This document shows, piece after piece, positions 25,914 through 35,635 of a DNA stretch of 64,000 nucleotides (the stretch's first letter is position 1; each line of letters begins with the position of its first letter). Both the position numbers and the translations under genes were made by a program. Location of the stretch: the NCBI GenBank assembly GCA_963807235.1, contig CAWEBF010000016.1, forward strand, positions 185,420 through 249,419, in the 5' to 3' direction. The stretch is from CAWEBF01 sp963807235. Lineage in GTDB: Bacteria; Acidobacteriota; Vicinamibacteria; Vicinamibacterales; UBA2999. The notes below the pieces were generated by a model. That model did not search any database, was not told the DNA's origin, and was given only the letters and a program-made list of their open reading frames with translations.

Positions 25914-28118
25914 ATGTTGAACCCCACCGTGACCCGCCGCACATTCCTTCGCGCCACCGCCGTTGCCGGCGGCGGCGCCGTGTTCGCGCTGCATTTCGAT
26001 GCGCTGGAACTCTTCGCCCAGGGGCCGCCCCAGGGCCCGCCGCCGACGTTCGTGGCGCCGGCGTTCGTGAAGATCGCGCCCGATGGGGCGGTGACCATCA
26101 TCTCCAAGAACCCGGAGATCGGTCAGGGCATCAAGAACATGCTGCCGATGATCATCGCCGACGAACTGGACGTGGAATGGAGCCGCGTCACCGTCGAGCA
26201 GGCCAGCGTGGACCAGTCCAAGTACGGTGCGCAGGTGGCTGGCGGCAGCACCGCGACGCCCGTGAACTGGGATCCGTGCCGGCAGGTCGGCGCGGCGATC
26301 CGCCAGATGGTCGTCACCGCAGCCGCGCAGCAGATGGGTGTGCCGGTGGCCGAGTGCACGACGTCGGCCGGCCGCGTGATGCACCGTGCCAGCAACAAGT
26401 CGGTGGGCTACGGCGTCGTGGCGGAAGCCGCCGCGAAGCTGCCGGTGCCGATGCTGTCGATGGTGCCGCTGAAGGACCCGAAGGACTACACGATCATCGG
26501 CAAGCCGATGAAGGGTGTGGACACGCTGAACGTCGTCACCGGCAAGCCGGTGTTCAGCATCGACCTCACGATGCCCGGCATGCTGTGGGCGGTGTACGAG
26601 AAGTCGCCGGTGTTCGGTGCGGCCGTGGCCAACGCGAACCTCGACGAGATCAAGGCGTTGCCCGGCGTCAAGCACGCCTTCGTGCTCGAAGGCGGCACCA
26701 ACCTGACGGCGCTGGTGCCAGGTGTGGCGATCGTCGCTGACAGCTGGTGGCAGGCCCAGTCGGCTCGCACCAAGCTGAAGGTCACCTGGGCGTCGCACCC
26801 GACGTCGTCGCAGACCAGCGAAGGCTTCCAGGCGCGCGCCGACGAGCTGGGCAAGACAGCCGCCCAGCAGATCCTGCGCAAGGACGGCGACGTGGACAAG
26901 GCCCTGGCCGGCGCGGCCAAGACCGTCGAAGCCGCCTACATGTACCCGTTCATCACCCATACGCCGCTCGAGCCCAACAACTGCGTGGCGCACTGGAAGA
27001 ACGGCAAGATCGAGATCTGGGCGCCAAGCCAGACGCCCGCCGCGGGCCTGGCGGTCGTAGCGCAGACGCTCGGGATCCAGCAGTCCGACATCACGATGCA
27101 CCTGGTGAAATCGGGCGGTGGATTTGGCCGGCGGCTGACCAACGACTACGTGGCCGAAGTGGCGGCAATCGCCAAGCAGGTCGGCAATGTGCCGGTGAAG
27201 CTGCTGTGGACGCGCGAGGACGACACCCGCCACGACATGTACCGCCCGGCGGGCTACCACTACCTGAAGGGCGGCGTGGACGCCAGCGGCAAGCTGGTGG
27301 CGTGGCGCAACCACTTCGTGACCTTCGGCGAAGGAGAGCGCTACTCGCAGTCGGCGGCGATCCGGGCGATTGAGTTCCCGGCGCTGTTCGCGCCGAATTA
27401 CGAGTTCGGCGACTCGAAGATCCCGTTGGGCGTGCCGACGGGCGCGCTGCGCGCGCCGGGCAGCCACGCCTACTCGTTCGTGTTCCAGTCGTTCCTCGAC
27501 GAGCTGGCGCACGCGGCGGGGAAGGATCCGATTCAGTTCCGGCTCGAACTGCTGGCCAATCAGGCGTACCCGGCCCCGGAGCGCGGCGGCGACGGCTTCA
27601 ACGCCTCACGGATGATCGGCGTGCTGAAGCTGGTGGCCGAGAAGAGCAACTGGAGCACGCCTCGGCCGAAGGGTACGGCTGTCGGCGTGGGATTCCAGTA
27701 CAGCCACCGCGGCTACTTCGCGGAAGTGGCCGAAGTGACGGTGAGCGCCGACAAGCGCATCAAGATCAACAAGGTCTGGGTGGCGGGCGACATCGGCAGC
27801 CAGATCATCAACCCGCTGCACGCCGAGAACCTGGTGCAGGGCGGCGTGGTCGAGGGCATCAGCCACTTGATGCAGGAGATCACGGTGAAGAACGGCCAGG
27901 TGGTGCAGACCAACCTGCATCAGGTGCCGCTGCTGCGGGCTGCCCAGGCGCCGCCCGTGATCGAGGCCCATTGGCTGAAGTCCAACAACCCGCCGACCGG
28001 GCTGGGCGAGCCCTCGCTGCCGCCCATCCTGCCTGCGGTTACCAACGCGATCTTCGCCGCCAGCGGCACGCGCGTGCGCTCGCTGCCGCTGTCGAAGCAC
28101 GGCTTCCGCTGGGCGTAG
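25914..28118 (+). CDS. iorB: Molybdenum hydroxylase large subunit (isoquinoline 1-oxidoreductase beta type)
   Basis: A 734-residue xanthine-oxidase-family catalytic subunit with a twin-arginine signal (TRRTFLRATAVAGGGAVFAL), so it is exported folded. Family blocks include ISKNPEIGQGIKNMLPMI, EQASVDQSKYG, the molybdopterin-binding GGGFGRRLTNDY and GALRAPGSHAYSFVFQSFLDELA, and GLGEPSLPPILPAVTNAIFAA near the end with the predicted catalytic glutamate. Start chosen at ATG 25914 behind GGAGG. The true substrate (aldehyde or N-heterocycle) cannot be read from the sequence. Followed by a clear terminator. Confidence 0.9.
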   Translation: MLNPTVTRRTFLRATAVAGGGAVFALHFDALELFAQGPPQGPPPTFVAPAFVKIAPDGAVTIISKNPEIGQGIKNMLPMIIADELDVEWSRVTVEQASVDQSKYGAQVAGGSTATPVNWDPCRQVGAAIRQMVVTAAAQQMGVPVAECTTSAGRVMHRASNKSVGYGVVAEAAAKLPVPMLSMVPLKDPKDYTIIGKPMKGVDTLNVVTGKPVFSIDLTMPGMLWAVYEKSPVFGAAVANANLDEIKALPGVKHAFVLEGGTNLTALVPGVAIVADSWWQAQSARTKLKVTWASHPTSSQTSEGFQARADELGKTAAQQILRKDGDVDKALAGAAKTVEAAYMYPFITHTPLEPNNCVAHWKNGKIEIWAPSQTPAAGLAVVAQTLGIQQSDITMHLVKSGGGFGRRLTNDYVAEVAAIAKQVGNVPVKLLWTREDDTRHDMYRPAGYHYLKGGVDASGKLVAWRNHFVTFGEGERYSQSAAIRAIEFPALFAPNYEFGDSKIPLGVPTGALRAPGSHAYSFVFQSFLDELAHAAGKDPIQFRLELLANQAYPAPERGGDGFNASRMIGVLKLVAEKSNWSTPRPKGTAVGVGFQYSHRGYFAEVAEVTVSADKRIKINKVWVAGDIGSQIINPLHAENLVQGGVVEGISHLMQEITVKNGQVVQTNLHQVPLLRAAQAPPVIEAHWLKSNNPPTGLGEPSLPPILPAVTNAIFAASGTRVRSLPLSKHGFRWA

Positions 28119-28129
28119 CCCAGCGGAAG

Positions 28130-28257
28130 CGGCTCCGGGCTCCCGGCTTCAGGCTCCGGGCCTGGAGGTGCGGAACTGAGGCGGGCTTGGGTTTCCGAGC
28201 CCGCCTTTTTCTTGGGGCCGGAAGCCGGGAGCCGGAAGCCGGGAGCCCAGAGCCCCC
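28130..28257. repeat. Composite repeat around the iorB terminator
   Basis: Left arm of GGCTCCGGGCTCCCGGCTTC-type units (28130-28165) and right arm of CCGGAAGCCGGGAGCC-type units (28217-28255) are reverse complements of one another. Between them lies CGGAACTGAGGCGGG and a terminator hairpin. The same layout and the same CGGAACTGAGGCGGG occur at 31651-31787 behind the TonB receptor. Confidence 0.85.
28180..28213 (+). terminator. Rho-independent terminator of iorAB
   Basis: GGCGGGCT (28180-28187) pairs with AGCCCGCC (28198-28205), followed by TTTTTCTT. It lies 61 bases after the iorB stop and inside a larger repeat element. Confidence 0.9.
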
Positions 28258-28548
28258 CATCCAAGCCACCGGATCCGAGGCCCAGCGGGTTGGATTCAGG
28301 CTTCACTGGATCCCCGCAACTAGTTGATTCTAATTACCAGAATCATTTCGTTCCCGGGCAGGTAATTTGCTCTTTCGTGCTCGGGGCCGTCCCGTCATAC
28401 CGAATCGGCTCGCGCGCATGCCGAGTTCGCATGACAGCCGAGGTTCGATCCTGTGTAGCTTATGTGCGATTCGTAGGTAGTTGGTTCAGGTTATGCGCAG
28501 GATGTCGGTACGGCGCGTCGGTCTGCAGTCATCCGGAGGGTTAAGAGC
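28258..28548 (+). promoter_or_regulatory. Upstream region of the TonB receptor: palindrome and possible sigma-54 promoter
   Basis: AT-richer non-coding stretch. TGATTCT (28325-28331) and AGAATCA (28339-28345) form a palindrome with a 7-base centre. Eleven bases further, GGGCAGGTAATTTGCT (28356-28371) keeps GG and GC at sigma-54 spacing with two mismatches to consensus. The TonB receptor ATG follows after about 180 bases. Both sites are candidates only. Confidence 0.4.
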
Positions 28549-31500
28549 ATGAGAAGTGGTTGGAGGTTGCCCCTGCTTCTGGCGGCCGTCGTTCTGTTTC
28601 CAGCAATCGCGCAGGCACAAACCATTGCCGGCGTCGTGCGCGACGCATCCGGGGCCGTGCTGCCCGGCGTGACGGTCGAGGCGTCCAGCCCGGCCCTGAT
28701 CGAAAAGGTTCGCAGCGCCGTGACCGACGGGTCCGGCCAGTTCCGCCTGGACAGCCTGGTGGCGGGCGCGTATTCGGTCACCTACACGCTTGCCCGGCTT
28801 CTCGACGGTCAAGCGGGACGGCGTGCAGGTGCAGACCGGCGTGACGGTGACCCTCAACGCCGACCTGCGCGTGGGCGGCATCCAGGAAACGATCACCGTC
28901 TCGGGCGAGACGCCGGTCGTGGACGTGCAGAACAGCACGCGCGTCCAGACGGTGCTGAGCGACGAAGTGCTGGCGGCGCTGCCGGCGTCCCGCGGCTACG
29001 GCAACCTGCTGACGGTGTCTCCTGGCATTCAGGCCAACGGCACGCAGAGCGGTGGCACCAACCCGGGGATGATCTTCTTCACGTCGCGCGGCGGCCGCAG
29101 CAACGAGGGCACCGTGCAGATCGACGGCATGAACGTCGGCTCGGCGTTCAACGGCGGCGGCGTGGCCGGCTTCGGCTACGACACCGTCAACGCGCAGGAA
29201 GTGCAGCTCACCGTGGCGGGCGGGCTCGGCGAGGCCGACCGCGGCGGGCCGCAGTTCAACATCGTGCCCAAGACCGGCGGCAACACCTTCGCCGGCACCT
29301 TCTTCTCCAACCTGGCCGGCATCCTGGTCGCAGAGCAACAACGTGGACGACGAGCTGCGGTCGTTCGGCATCCCCAGCCCCACCAAGATCATCCGGAACT
29401 GGGATACCAGCGTCTCGGTTGGCGGGCCCATCAAGCGGGACCGGGTGTGGTTCTACGGTACGACGCGCACGTTCGGCGAGTACACCGACATCGCCGGCCG
29501 CTTCGGGAACCTGAACGCGGGCAACGCGGCGCGGTGGGACTACATCGCCGACCAGAGCATCACGTCGCGCACGTCCAACAGCCGCAAGAGCTTCGCCGGG
29601 CGCGTCACGGCTCAGCTCTCGGAGCGGAACAAGGTCAGCGCCTCCTACGACAAGCAGATGGTCTGCGCCGGCAGCACCTACGCGCACCGACGGCGAGGGG
29701 TGCCGCGTGCGCGGCGACGACTGGGTGGCGGTGTACGGGTTCGGCACGTGGTCGCCGGAGTCCACGATGAGTCAGGACGGCCGAGACCACGTCATGCAGT
29801 TCTCGTACACGGCGCCGATGACCAACAAGCTGCTGCTGGAAGCGGCCTTCTCGCAGTTCCTGAGCAACTGGAACCCGACCGCGCCAGCCGGGGCGCTCGA
29901 CCAGGAGCCGTTCATCCCGGTGCAGGAGCAGAGCCTCGCCGGCGGCGTGCCCGTGCCGAACATGGTCTACCACGGCTACGCCGGGCTGGCCAACAACTAC
30001 CAGACGCACAACGTGTGGCGGGCGTCGGCCACCTACGTCACCGGCGCGCACAGCATGAAGGGCGGCTATCAGGCGGCCTACGAAGTGACCGACATCTTCG
30101 GCGACTTCGCCGACGCACGGGCTGCAGTACCGCTTCCTGGGCGGCGTGCCCAACCAGATCACGCAGCGCATCGACGCCGTGGCGGCAGGCCAACCGCACG
30201 CGCTGGGACGCCTTCTACGTGCAGGATCAGTGGACGCGCAACCGGCTGACGCTGCAGGGCGCGCTGCGCTACGAGAAAGCGTGGAGCTTCTTCCCCGAGG
30301 GGTTGAACGGGCTGCAGGGCGACAGCCGGTTCGGCGGGCCCAAGCGGACGCTGGAGAGCGCCGAGGGCGTCACGGGCTACCACGACATCGCGCCGCGCAT
30401 GGGGCTGGCCTACGACGTGTTCGGCAACGGCAAGACGGCCATCAAGGCGAACCTGTCGAAGTACTGGCAGTATGCCGCCAACGACGGCGTGTATATCGGG
30501 ACCAACCCGGCGGCGACCTTCGCGCAGACGGCCAACCGGTCGTGGAACGACGCCAACCGCGACTTCGTGCCCCAGTGCGACCTGAACGTCGCCGCCGGCA
30601 GGCGGCGAGTGCGGCGGCCTGAGCAACCAGAACTTCTTCGGGTTCCGGGACAGCGGATCGGTGCGCAGCACGGCCACCGTCGTCAGCCCCGACCTGCTGA
30701 GCGGCTGGAACGTGCGGCCCTATGACTGGCAGTTCGCCGCGTCGGTGCAGCAGCAGGTGCTGCCGCGGGTGTCGGTGGAGTTCGGCTACAGCCGCCGGTC
30801 GTGGGGCAACTTCACCTTCACCGACAACCGGGCGGTCGGGACCGGCGGACTTCGATCAGTACCGGTTCACCGTGCCGAGTCACCCCGACCTGCCGACCAG
30901 CGGCGAGCAGTTGAACTACTACATGCTGAAGCCGGCGGCGTTCGGCCGGGTGGACAACTACCTGGCCCTGGCCACCGACTACGGCGACGACCCGACGTTC
31001 TACTGGCAGGGCCTCGAGATGACGGTGAACGCGCGGACGAGCAACGGCCTTACGCTGCAGGGCGGCTTCACCACCGGCGGCGGTGTGCGCGACCTGTGCG
31101 AGGTCGCGGCGCAGCTGCCCGAGCTGCACTCGCAGTTCGGCTCGGTGCTCCAGAACCGGGACGTGGCTGCGTGCCGCATCGAGGAGCCGTGGCTGTGGGC
31201 GTGGCGCGGGCTGGCCAACTACGTCGTGCCGAAGATCGACGTCCAGGTCAGCGGCATCATGCGGTCGCAGCCGAACGTGCTGGCCACCAACGACCCCGGG
31301 TCGAACGGCCTGTCGCAGAGCGCCAACTACTTCGAGCCGGCGGCGAACGTCGTCGCGCAGCTCGGGCGCCCCGTCGCGGGCAACGCGCCCCAGGTCACGC
31401 TCGATCTGGCGCGGCTCGGCGACGTCTACCCCGCGCGCCTCAACACCGTTGACATGCGGGTATCGAAGATCATGCGCATCGGCGGTCGCATCCGCGCCAA

Positions 31501-31648
31501 CGTGGGCTTCGACCTCTACAACCTGTTCAACGCCAACACCGGCACCGCGTTCAACCAGAACTTCGGGACCAACGGCGCCGCCTGGCTGCGGCCGAACGCG
31601 ATTCTGAACCCGCGGTACGCGCGGTTTAACGCGACTGTCGACTTCTAA
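28549..31648 (+). CDS. TonB-dependent receptor with N-terminal carboxypeptidase-regulatory-like domain, frame broken
   Basis: Outer-membrane transporter of roughly 1,000 residues. A signal peptide is followed by a carboxypeptidase regulatory-like/CnaB domain (TIAGVVRDASGAVLPGVTVE, about residues 22-105). The plug region has VDVQNSTRVQTVLSDEVLAALP and SRGGRSNEGTVQIDGMNV. The barrel ends VGFDLYNLFNANTGTAFNQNF...RYARFNATVDF, a normal terminal strand. The frame shifts in at least six places (for example near 28793, 29327, 29684, 30118, 30600 and 30845), but similarity runs to the end. The substrate is unknown; such receptors are abundant in Vicinamibacteria. The next two genes are typical companions. 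Confidence 0.85.
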
Positions 31649-31650
31649 GG

Positions 31651-31787
31651 GGCTCCAGGCTCCGGGCTTCAGGCTCCAGGCCTGAAGGACGGAACTGAGG
31701 CGGGTCCCAGGCGACTGGGACCCGCCTTTTCTTTTGGCGAGCGCCTAGAGCCGAGAGCCGAGAGCCAGAGCCGAGAGCCTGAGCGCG
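31651..31787. repeat. Composite repeat around the TonB receptor terminator
   Basis: Left arm of GGCTCCAGGCTCCGGGCTTC-type units (31652-31682), right arm of GAGAGCC-type units (31740-31785). In between are CGGAACTGAGGCGGG and a strong terminator. It is the second copy of the arrangement found at 28130-28257. Confidence 0.85.
31699..31735 (+). terminator. Rho-independent terminator of the TonB receptor gene
   Basis: GGCGGGTCCCAG (31699-31710) and CTGGGACCCGCC (31715-31726) form a perfect 12-bp stem with a GCGA loop, followed by TTTTCTTTT. Confidence 0.94.
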
Positions 31788-31988
31788 CCCGCGCGCTAGA
31801 ATCGACTGGTTGCCCACGACGCGACTCCGCTTCCTGTCGTCCTGCTCCTGGGCGCCGCATCGCGGTTCTGTTGGTTGCGGCGCGCCGTCGGGACCCGCTG
31901 ATGCTGGCGGCGCGAACGCGCCGGCCAGTCGAATGGTTCAGTCGAACGGGCGCGCGACACCGGCCTCGACTTCGTCCACTTCAACGGC

Positions 31989-33599
31989 ATGACGGGGGAA
32001 CGCTACTACCCGGAGATCATGGCTCCCGGGGTGGCGGTCTTCGACTACGACAACGACGGCGATCTGGACGTCTACCTGGTGCAGGGGCAGCTCCTGGGCT
32101 CCGGCAAGACGATGGCGAACGCCGTGTTCAAGCCGGAGAGTCCGCTGTCGGACCGGCTCTTTCGCAACGACCTCACCGTGGATGCCGGGGGCGCGCGCAC
32201 GATGCGGTTCACCGACGTCACCGACGCCAGCGGCATCGACATTCGCACCTACGGCATGGGCGTGGCGGCGGCCGACGTGGACAACGACGGCTTCGTGGAT
32301 CTGTACCGGACCAGCCTGAGCGGCGCGGTGCTGCTCCACAACAACGGCAACGGCACCTTCACCGACCTGACCGCCAAGGCCGGCGTCGGCAATCCGGATG
32401 GCTGGGGCGTGTCTGCATCCTTCGTGGACTTCGACCGCGACGGCTGGCTGGACCTCTTCGTCGGCAATTACCTCCTGTACCGCCTCGAGGCGGACATCGA
32501 CTGCCTGGCGGTGACGGGACAGCACGACTACTGCCCGCCCAACAGCTACCGTGCCCAGCCCAGCCGCCTGTACCGCAACCGCGGCAACGGCACGTTCACG
32601 GACGTGACACGTGCGGCGTTCGTCGGCGGCGCTTATGGCCCGGCGCTGGGCGTCTCCACCGCGGACTTCGACGGCGACGGCTGGCTGGACATCTACGTGG
32701 GCAACGACGGCGTGGCCAACCAGCTATGGATGAACCAGAAGAACGGTACGTTCCAGGACAACGCCTTCCTGGCCGGCGCCGCCGTGAATGGCAGCGGCAA
32801 CGCCGAGGCCAGCATGGGGATTGACGCCGGCGACTTCGACAACGATGCCGACGAGGACATCTTCGTCACCAACTGGATGGCCCAGATGAACATCCTGTAC
32901 GTGAACACGGGCGGCGGCGTGTTCGAGGATCGCAAGGGTCCCTCCGGTCTGGGTCCTCCCAGCCTGGCGAAGACGGGATTCGGCACCGCCTGGTTCGACT
33001 ACGACAACGACTCCTGGCTGGATCTGCTGGCCGTGAACGGCAGCGTGTCCATCATCGAGGCGCAGGCACGCGCCAACGAGTCCTTTCCCCTGAAGATGCG
33101 CGATCAGCTGTACCGCAACCTGCGGAACGGCCGCTTCGAAGACGTGTCCGCGCAGGCCGGCGCCGTCTTCGAGCGCGAGGACGTGGGGCGCGGGGCGGCG
33201 TTTGGCGACATCGACAACGACGGCGACACGGACGTGGTCGTGGGCGTGGCCGCCGGCCGGACCAAGCTGCTCGTGAACAACGTCGGCAACCGCAATCATT
33301 GGCTGGGGCTCCGCCTGATGGGCAAGGCCACGCCTCGCGACATGCTTGGTGCGCGGGTCGGCGTGGTACTGCCGAACGGCTCCACGCTGTGGCGGCGCGT
33401 CCGGTCCGACGGCAGCTACGCGTCGGCCAACGACCCGCGCGTGCTGGTGGGGCTGGGCTCCGAGGCGCCCCCCGCACTACGTGTGCGTGTGCAGTGGCCT
33501 GATGGAACAAGCGCCGAGTGGCCTTCCGTGGCCACGGATCGGTGGACCACGCTCACACAGGGCCAGCCTTCGTCCACTGGCACAGGAGCCTCGAGGTGA
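31989..33599 (+). CDS. CRTAC1-type FG-GAP repeat protein with ASPIC/UnbV C-terminus
   Basis: Extracytoplasmic beta-propeller protein of at least 536 residues. FG-GAP/VCBS units recur, each with a calcium-type motif: FDYDNDGDLDVYLV, ADVDNDGFVDLYR, VDFDRDGWLDLFVGN, ADFDGDGWLDIYVGN, GDFDNDADEDIFVTN, GDIDNDGDTDVVVG. The C-terminus (LGARVGVVLPNGSTLWRRVRSDGSYASANDP) is the ASPIC/UnbV domain. The listed ATG is internal to the family: similarity (VERARDTGLDFVHFNG) extends upstream to at least 31941, and a membrane-type N-terminus probably lies at about 31810-31900 in shifted frames. It overlaps the TPR gene by GTGA. Function unknown. Confidence 0.85.
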   Translation: MTGERYYPEIMAPGVAVFDYDNDGDLDVYLVQGQLLGSGKTMANAVFKPESPLSDRLFRNDLTVDAGGARTMRFTDVTDASGIDIRTYGMGVAAADVDNDGFVDLYRTSLSGAVLLHNNGNGTFTDLTAKAGVGNPDGWGVSASFVDFDRDGWLDLFVGNYLLYRLEADIDCLAVTGQHDYCPPNSYRAQPSRLYRNRGNGTFTDVTRAAFVGGAYGPALGVSTADFDGDGWLDIYVGNDGVANQLWMNQKNGTFQDNAFLAGAAVNGSGNAEASMGIDAGDFDNDADEDIFVTNWMAQMNILYVNTGGGVFEDRKGPSGLGPPSLAKTGFGTAWFDYDNDSWLDLLAVNGSVSIIEAQARANESFPLKMRDQLYRNLRNGRFEDVSAQAGAVFEREDVGRGAAFGDIDNDGDTDVVVGVAAGRTKLLVNNVGNRNHWLGLRLMGKATPRDMLGARVGVVLPNGSTLWRRVRSDGSYASANDPRVLVGLGSEAPPALRVRVQWPDGTSAEWPSVATDRWTTLTQGQPSSTGTGASR

Positions 33600-35319
33600 A
33601 AACGCCGGGCCGGCACCTGGCGGCGGCCCTGTCGATTGCCCTCGCCTCAGGGGCCTGCGGTGGCCCGACGCCTTCCCCCGCAGGCTCGGGCGGGGCCTCA
33701 GCCGCGCCGGCGTCTGGCGCGCTTCGACCCGTGAACCTGCCCGATCTGTCGCGCATCGATTCGTCCGTGCGGCAACAGCTGAGCGATCGCCACGCCATGC
33801 TCCAGGCGACGCTGGCACGTCCGGGCGCGACCAACGTCGAGAAGGCCGATGCGTTCGGCGGCGTGGCGGTGCTGCTCCATGCCGCCGAGTACCTACGAGG
33901 CTGCCGAGCCGGCGTACTCGAACGCGCAAGACCTGGCTCCTCGCGAGCCGAGATGGCCGCATCTGCTGCATTACCTGCACAAGAGCCGCGGCGCCCCGGA
34001 CAAGGCCATGGCCGATCTGACGCGGGTCCTGGAGCTCTCGCCCAACGACGTACCCGCGTTGATTCTTGTTGGGCCGCCTGTTCCTGGACCAGGGTCAGCC
34101 CGAGAAGGCCGAGCCCCTCTTCGAGCGCGCCCGGCAGCAGGCCCCGCAGACGGTGGCCGTGCTGTTGGGCCTGGGCCAGTCGGCGCTTGCGCGCAAGGAC
34201 TACGGGGGCGCCGTGGCCGTACTCGAGGAAGCGCTGAAGGCCGACCCATCGGCCACCAGCATCCACTCGCCGCTGGCGATGGCGTACCGCGGCCTCGGCG
34301 ACACTGCCCGCGCCACCGAGCACCTGCGCCAGTGGAGAAACACCGAAGTGCTGGTGGCGGATCCCGTCCGCTTGGAGCTCGACCTCTCCCTGCAGAGCGG
34401 CCTGTCGTTCGAGCTGCGCGGCGTGCGCGCGCTGGAAGCGCGGGATTTCAAGGCGGCAGAGGATTACTTCCGTCAGGGCGTGAAGCTGACCGACGGCAGG
34501 ACGATGCTGGGCCGATCGCTGCGCCACAAGCTGGGCACCGCGCTCTTTCTGAGCGGAGACCTGCCCGGGGCCGTCACACAGTTCCGCGAGACTGTGAGGC
34601 TCGCGCCGTCCGGCGGGCACGACGAAACCGCGGCCAAGGCGCACTACAGCCTCGGCGTGCTGATGGCGTCGGCCGGCATGGGCTCGCAGGCCATCGAGCA
34701 TCTGCAGTCGGCTGCGTCTTACAACCCCAACTACGTGGAGGCGCTGGTCGCCCTTGGCGACGCGCTGCGGCGGGCGGGCCGGGTCGGCGATTCGCTGCTG
34801 CGGTATCAGGAGGCGCTGCAGGTCAACCCCCGCTCGACGGAGGCACGTCTTGGCTATGGCATCGGCCTGGTGCGGCTGCAAAGGTATCGTGAGGCGCGGG
34901 CCTGGTTGGAGGAAGCGGCCGCGAGTCGGCCCGACGCTCTCGACATCAAGCACGCGCTCGCGCGGATTCTGGTTGCGGCGCCCGATGATCAGGTCCGCGA
35001 CGGCATGCGCGGCCTGAGCCTTACCCAGCAGATCTTGAGTAGCGCCCCCGAGCGCACGACCGCGCTGGGCGAGACCTTCGCGATGGGACTCGCCGAAACC
35101 GGCGACTTCACCCAGGCGGCCGCCGTGCAGCGCGACGTGATAGGAGCGGCGAGCCGGGCCGGCTTGAGCGACGACGTTCGCCGAATGACCCGAAACCTTC
35201 GGTTGTACGAGCAGCGCCGGGCGTGCCGCGAGCCGTGGGCCGCCGACGACCCGATCCACGCGCCCGGCCCGCCGGTGGATCCCGCCTTGCGCGCAGCGCT
35301 GCGCGGGATGTCGAGCTGA
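33596..35319 (+). CDS. TPR-repeat lipoprotein, frame broken twice
   Basis: About 570 residues of tetratricopeptide repeats behind a lipoprotein signal (LSIALASGACGG, lipobox cysteine near residue 19). Clear TPR units are DQGQPEKAEPLFERARQQAP, AVAVLEEALKADPSATSIHS, EDYFRQGVKLTDG, HYSLGVLMASAGMGSQAIEH and LLRYQEALQVNPRSTEARLG. The frame changes near 33893 and 34067 with similarity continuing in the next frames. The GTG start overlaps the CRTAC1 stop. CRTAC1 and TPR genes are often paired in Acidobacteriota, suggesting one envelope complex; the role is unknown. Confidence 0.82.
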
Positions 35320-35635
35320 AATCGGCTTGTAGATCGCGCCGTCGACGTCGATCGCAACATTCCTGGCGACAGCCTGAGCATCTCCTACAAGAATGTTGAC
35401 AGCTCAGCTGGCTCGAACCGGGAGCCCTACGGCGTGCCGCCGAGTGCATTCTGGATCGTACAGCGTTGTCACCTGCACCCATCTCGTTTGACACAAACGT
35501 CGTTTTCTGCAAGGCTACCGCGCGAAAAGGCCAATGAATCTGGCCCCTTCCGTGTGACGGCGTGGCACCTGCCTTGCTCTACCAGTGCCGCGCGGGGGTC
35601 GCGCTGCAGCGTTCTCGCGAATCTCGAGGTGAGGA
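35320..35635. other. Non-coding region ahead of amtB
   Basis: No gene seen. CAACATTC (35355-35362) and GAATGTTG (35391-35398) form an 8-bp inverted repeat with a 28-base centre; its role is unknown. A sigma-54 promoter lies at 35563-35578. The stretch is less GC-rich than the coding sequence around it. Confidence 0.6.
35563..35578 (+). promoter_or_regulatory. Sigma-54 promoter of amtB
   Basis: TGGCACCTGCCTTGCT fits TGGCAC-N5-TTGCW exactly, with GG at -24 and GC at -12. The expected start of transcription is about 47 bases ahead of the amtB ATG. Sigma-54 control of amtB under nitrogen limitation is well known in other bacteria. Confidence 0.87.

Noticed and set aside
28440..28456. tRNA T-arm-like GGTTCGATCC
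   Set aside because: No cloverleaf or acceptor stem could be built around it; no tRNA gene was found in the window.
35355..35398. Inverted repeat CAACATTC/GAATGTTG as a mobile-element end
   Set aside because: Arms are only 8 bp and no second copy or transposase was seen.
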